A DNA stretch of 64,000 nt from Nocardia yamanashiensis NBRC 100130 (GTDB taxonomy: Bacteria > Actinomycetota > Actinomycetes > Mycobacteriales > Mycobacteriaceae), in assembly GCF_001613325.1 (NCBI RefSeq), contig NZ_BDCD01000016.1, positions 186,001 through 250,000 on the forward strand, written 5' to 3'. Of the stretch, positions 59,228 to 64,000 are shown piece by piece. Under the pieces are notes generated by a model, which saw nothing but the letters and a program-made list of their open reading frames with translations, did no database searches and had not been told where the DNA came from. The position numbers were made by a program, and so were the translations under genes. The first letter of the stretch is position 1. The number at the start of each line of letters is the position of its first letter.

Positions 59228-64000
<4,773 letters not shown>

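Overview
The window is high-GC actinobacterial DNA with densely packed genes, many GTG and TTG starts, GGAGG-type ribosome binding sites and strongly GC-rich third codon positions. The gene set points to the mycolic-acid actinobacteria, most likely Nocardia. It includes an AST-1/FAR-1-like class A beta-lactamase, a single-chain multidomain acyl-CoA carboxylase, a fatty-acyl-AMP ligase feeding an NRPS, MpaB-type oxygenase and AurF-type diiron genes, many TetR/LysR/PucR regulators and several secreted lipase/esterase-type enzymes. The genus is an inference from gene content; no rRNA or tRNA gene was recognised.

Left part (1-24.6 kb): mostly small regulator-enzyme pairs. A flavin amine oxidase diverges from its TetR across palindromic operators. 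Next come a PucR-type regulator, a fused MaoC/HadA-like protein, a secreted lipase, an ABC1 kinase, a lipoprotein 5'-nucleotidase, a LysR regulator flanked by two beta-lactamase-fold genes, a TetR-MFS operon, an MpaB-family oxygenase diverging from a type-B carboxylesterase, an AurF-like diiron gene split by an in-frame stop, a universal stress protein, a beta-carbonic anhydrase and a secreted GH1-like glycosidase.

Middle part (24.8-47.7 kb): accessory-looking. It holds an AraC regulator, an acyl-CoA synthetase, F420- and FAD-type oxidoreductases, LysR/ArsR/HxlR switches beside their target genes, gene relics (the end of a Gfo/Idh/MocA oxidoreductase and a decayed HxlR gene), a coupled pair of very small genes of unknown function, an orphan YezG-type immunity protein, a dehalogenase homologue without its catalytic histidine, and a cluster with an ADP-ribosylglycohydrolase, a P-loop kinase and two divergent NUDIX hydrolases.

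Right part (47.7-64 kb): lipid and natural-product chemistry. A 1,828-residue acyl-CoA carboxylase is followed by a short Old Yellow Enzyme homologue and a DoxX-like membrane protein (paralogue of one at 39.5 kb). A lipopeptide-type operon then runs off the right edge: fatty-acyl-AMP ligase, a carrier protein fused to a luciferase-like monooxygenase, and an NRPS with order C-A(FkbM methyltransferase inserted)-T-C. The A-domain pocket residues read as a near-canonical threonine code. The simplest model is that the ligase loads a fatty acid onto the carrier domain, the flavin monooxygenase oxidises the carrier-bound acyl group, and the first C domain joins it to threonine that may be O-methylated by the inserted FkbM domain. 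This operon is the best candidate for an undescribed system in the window.
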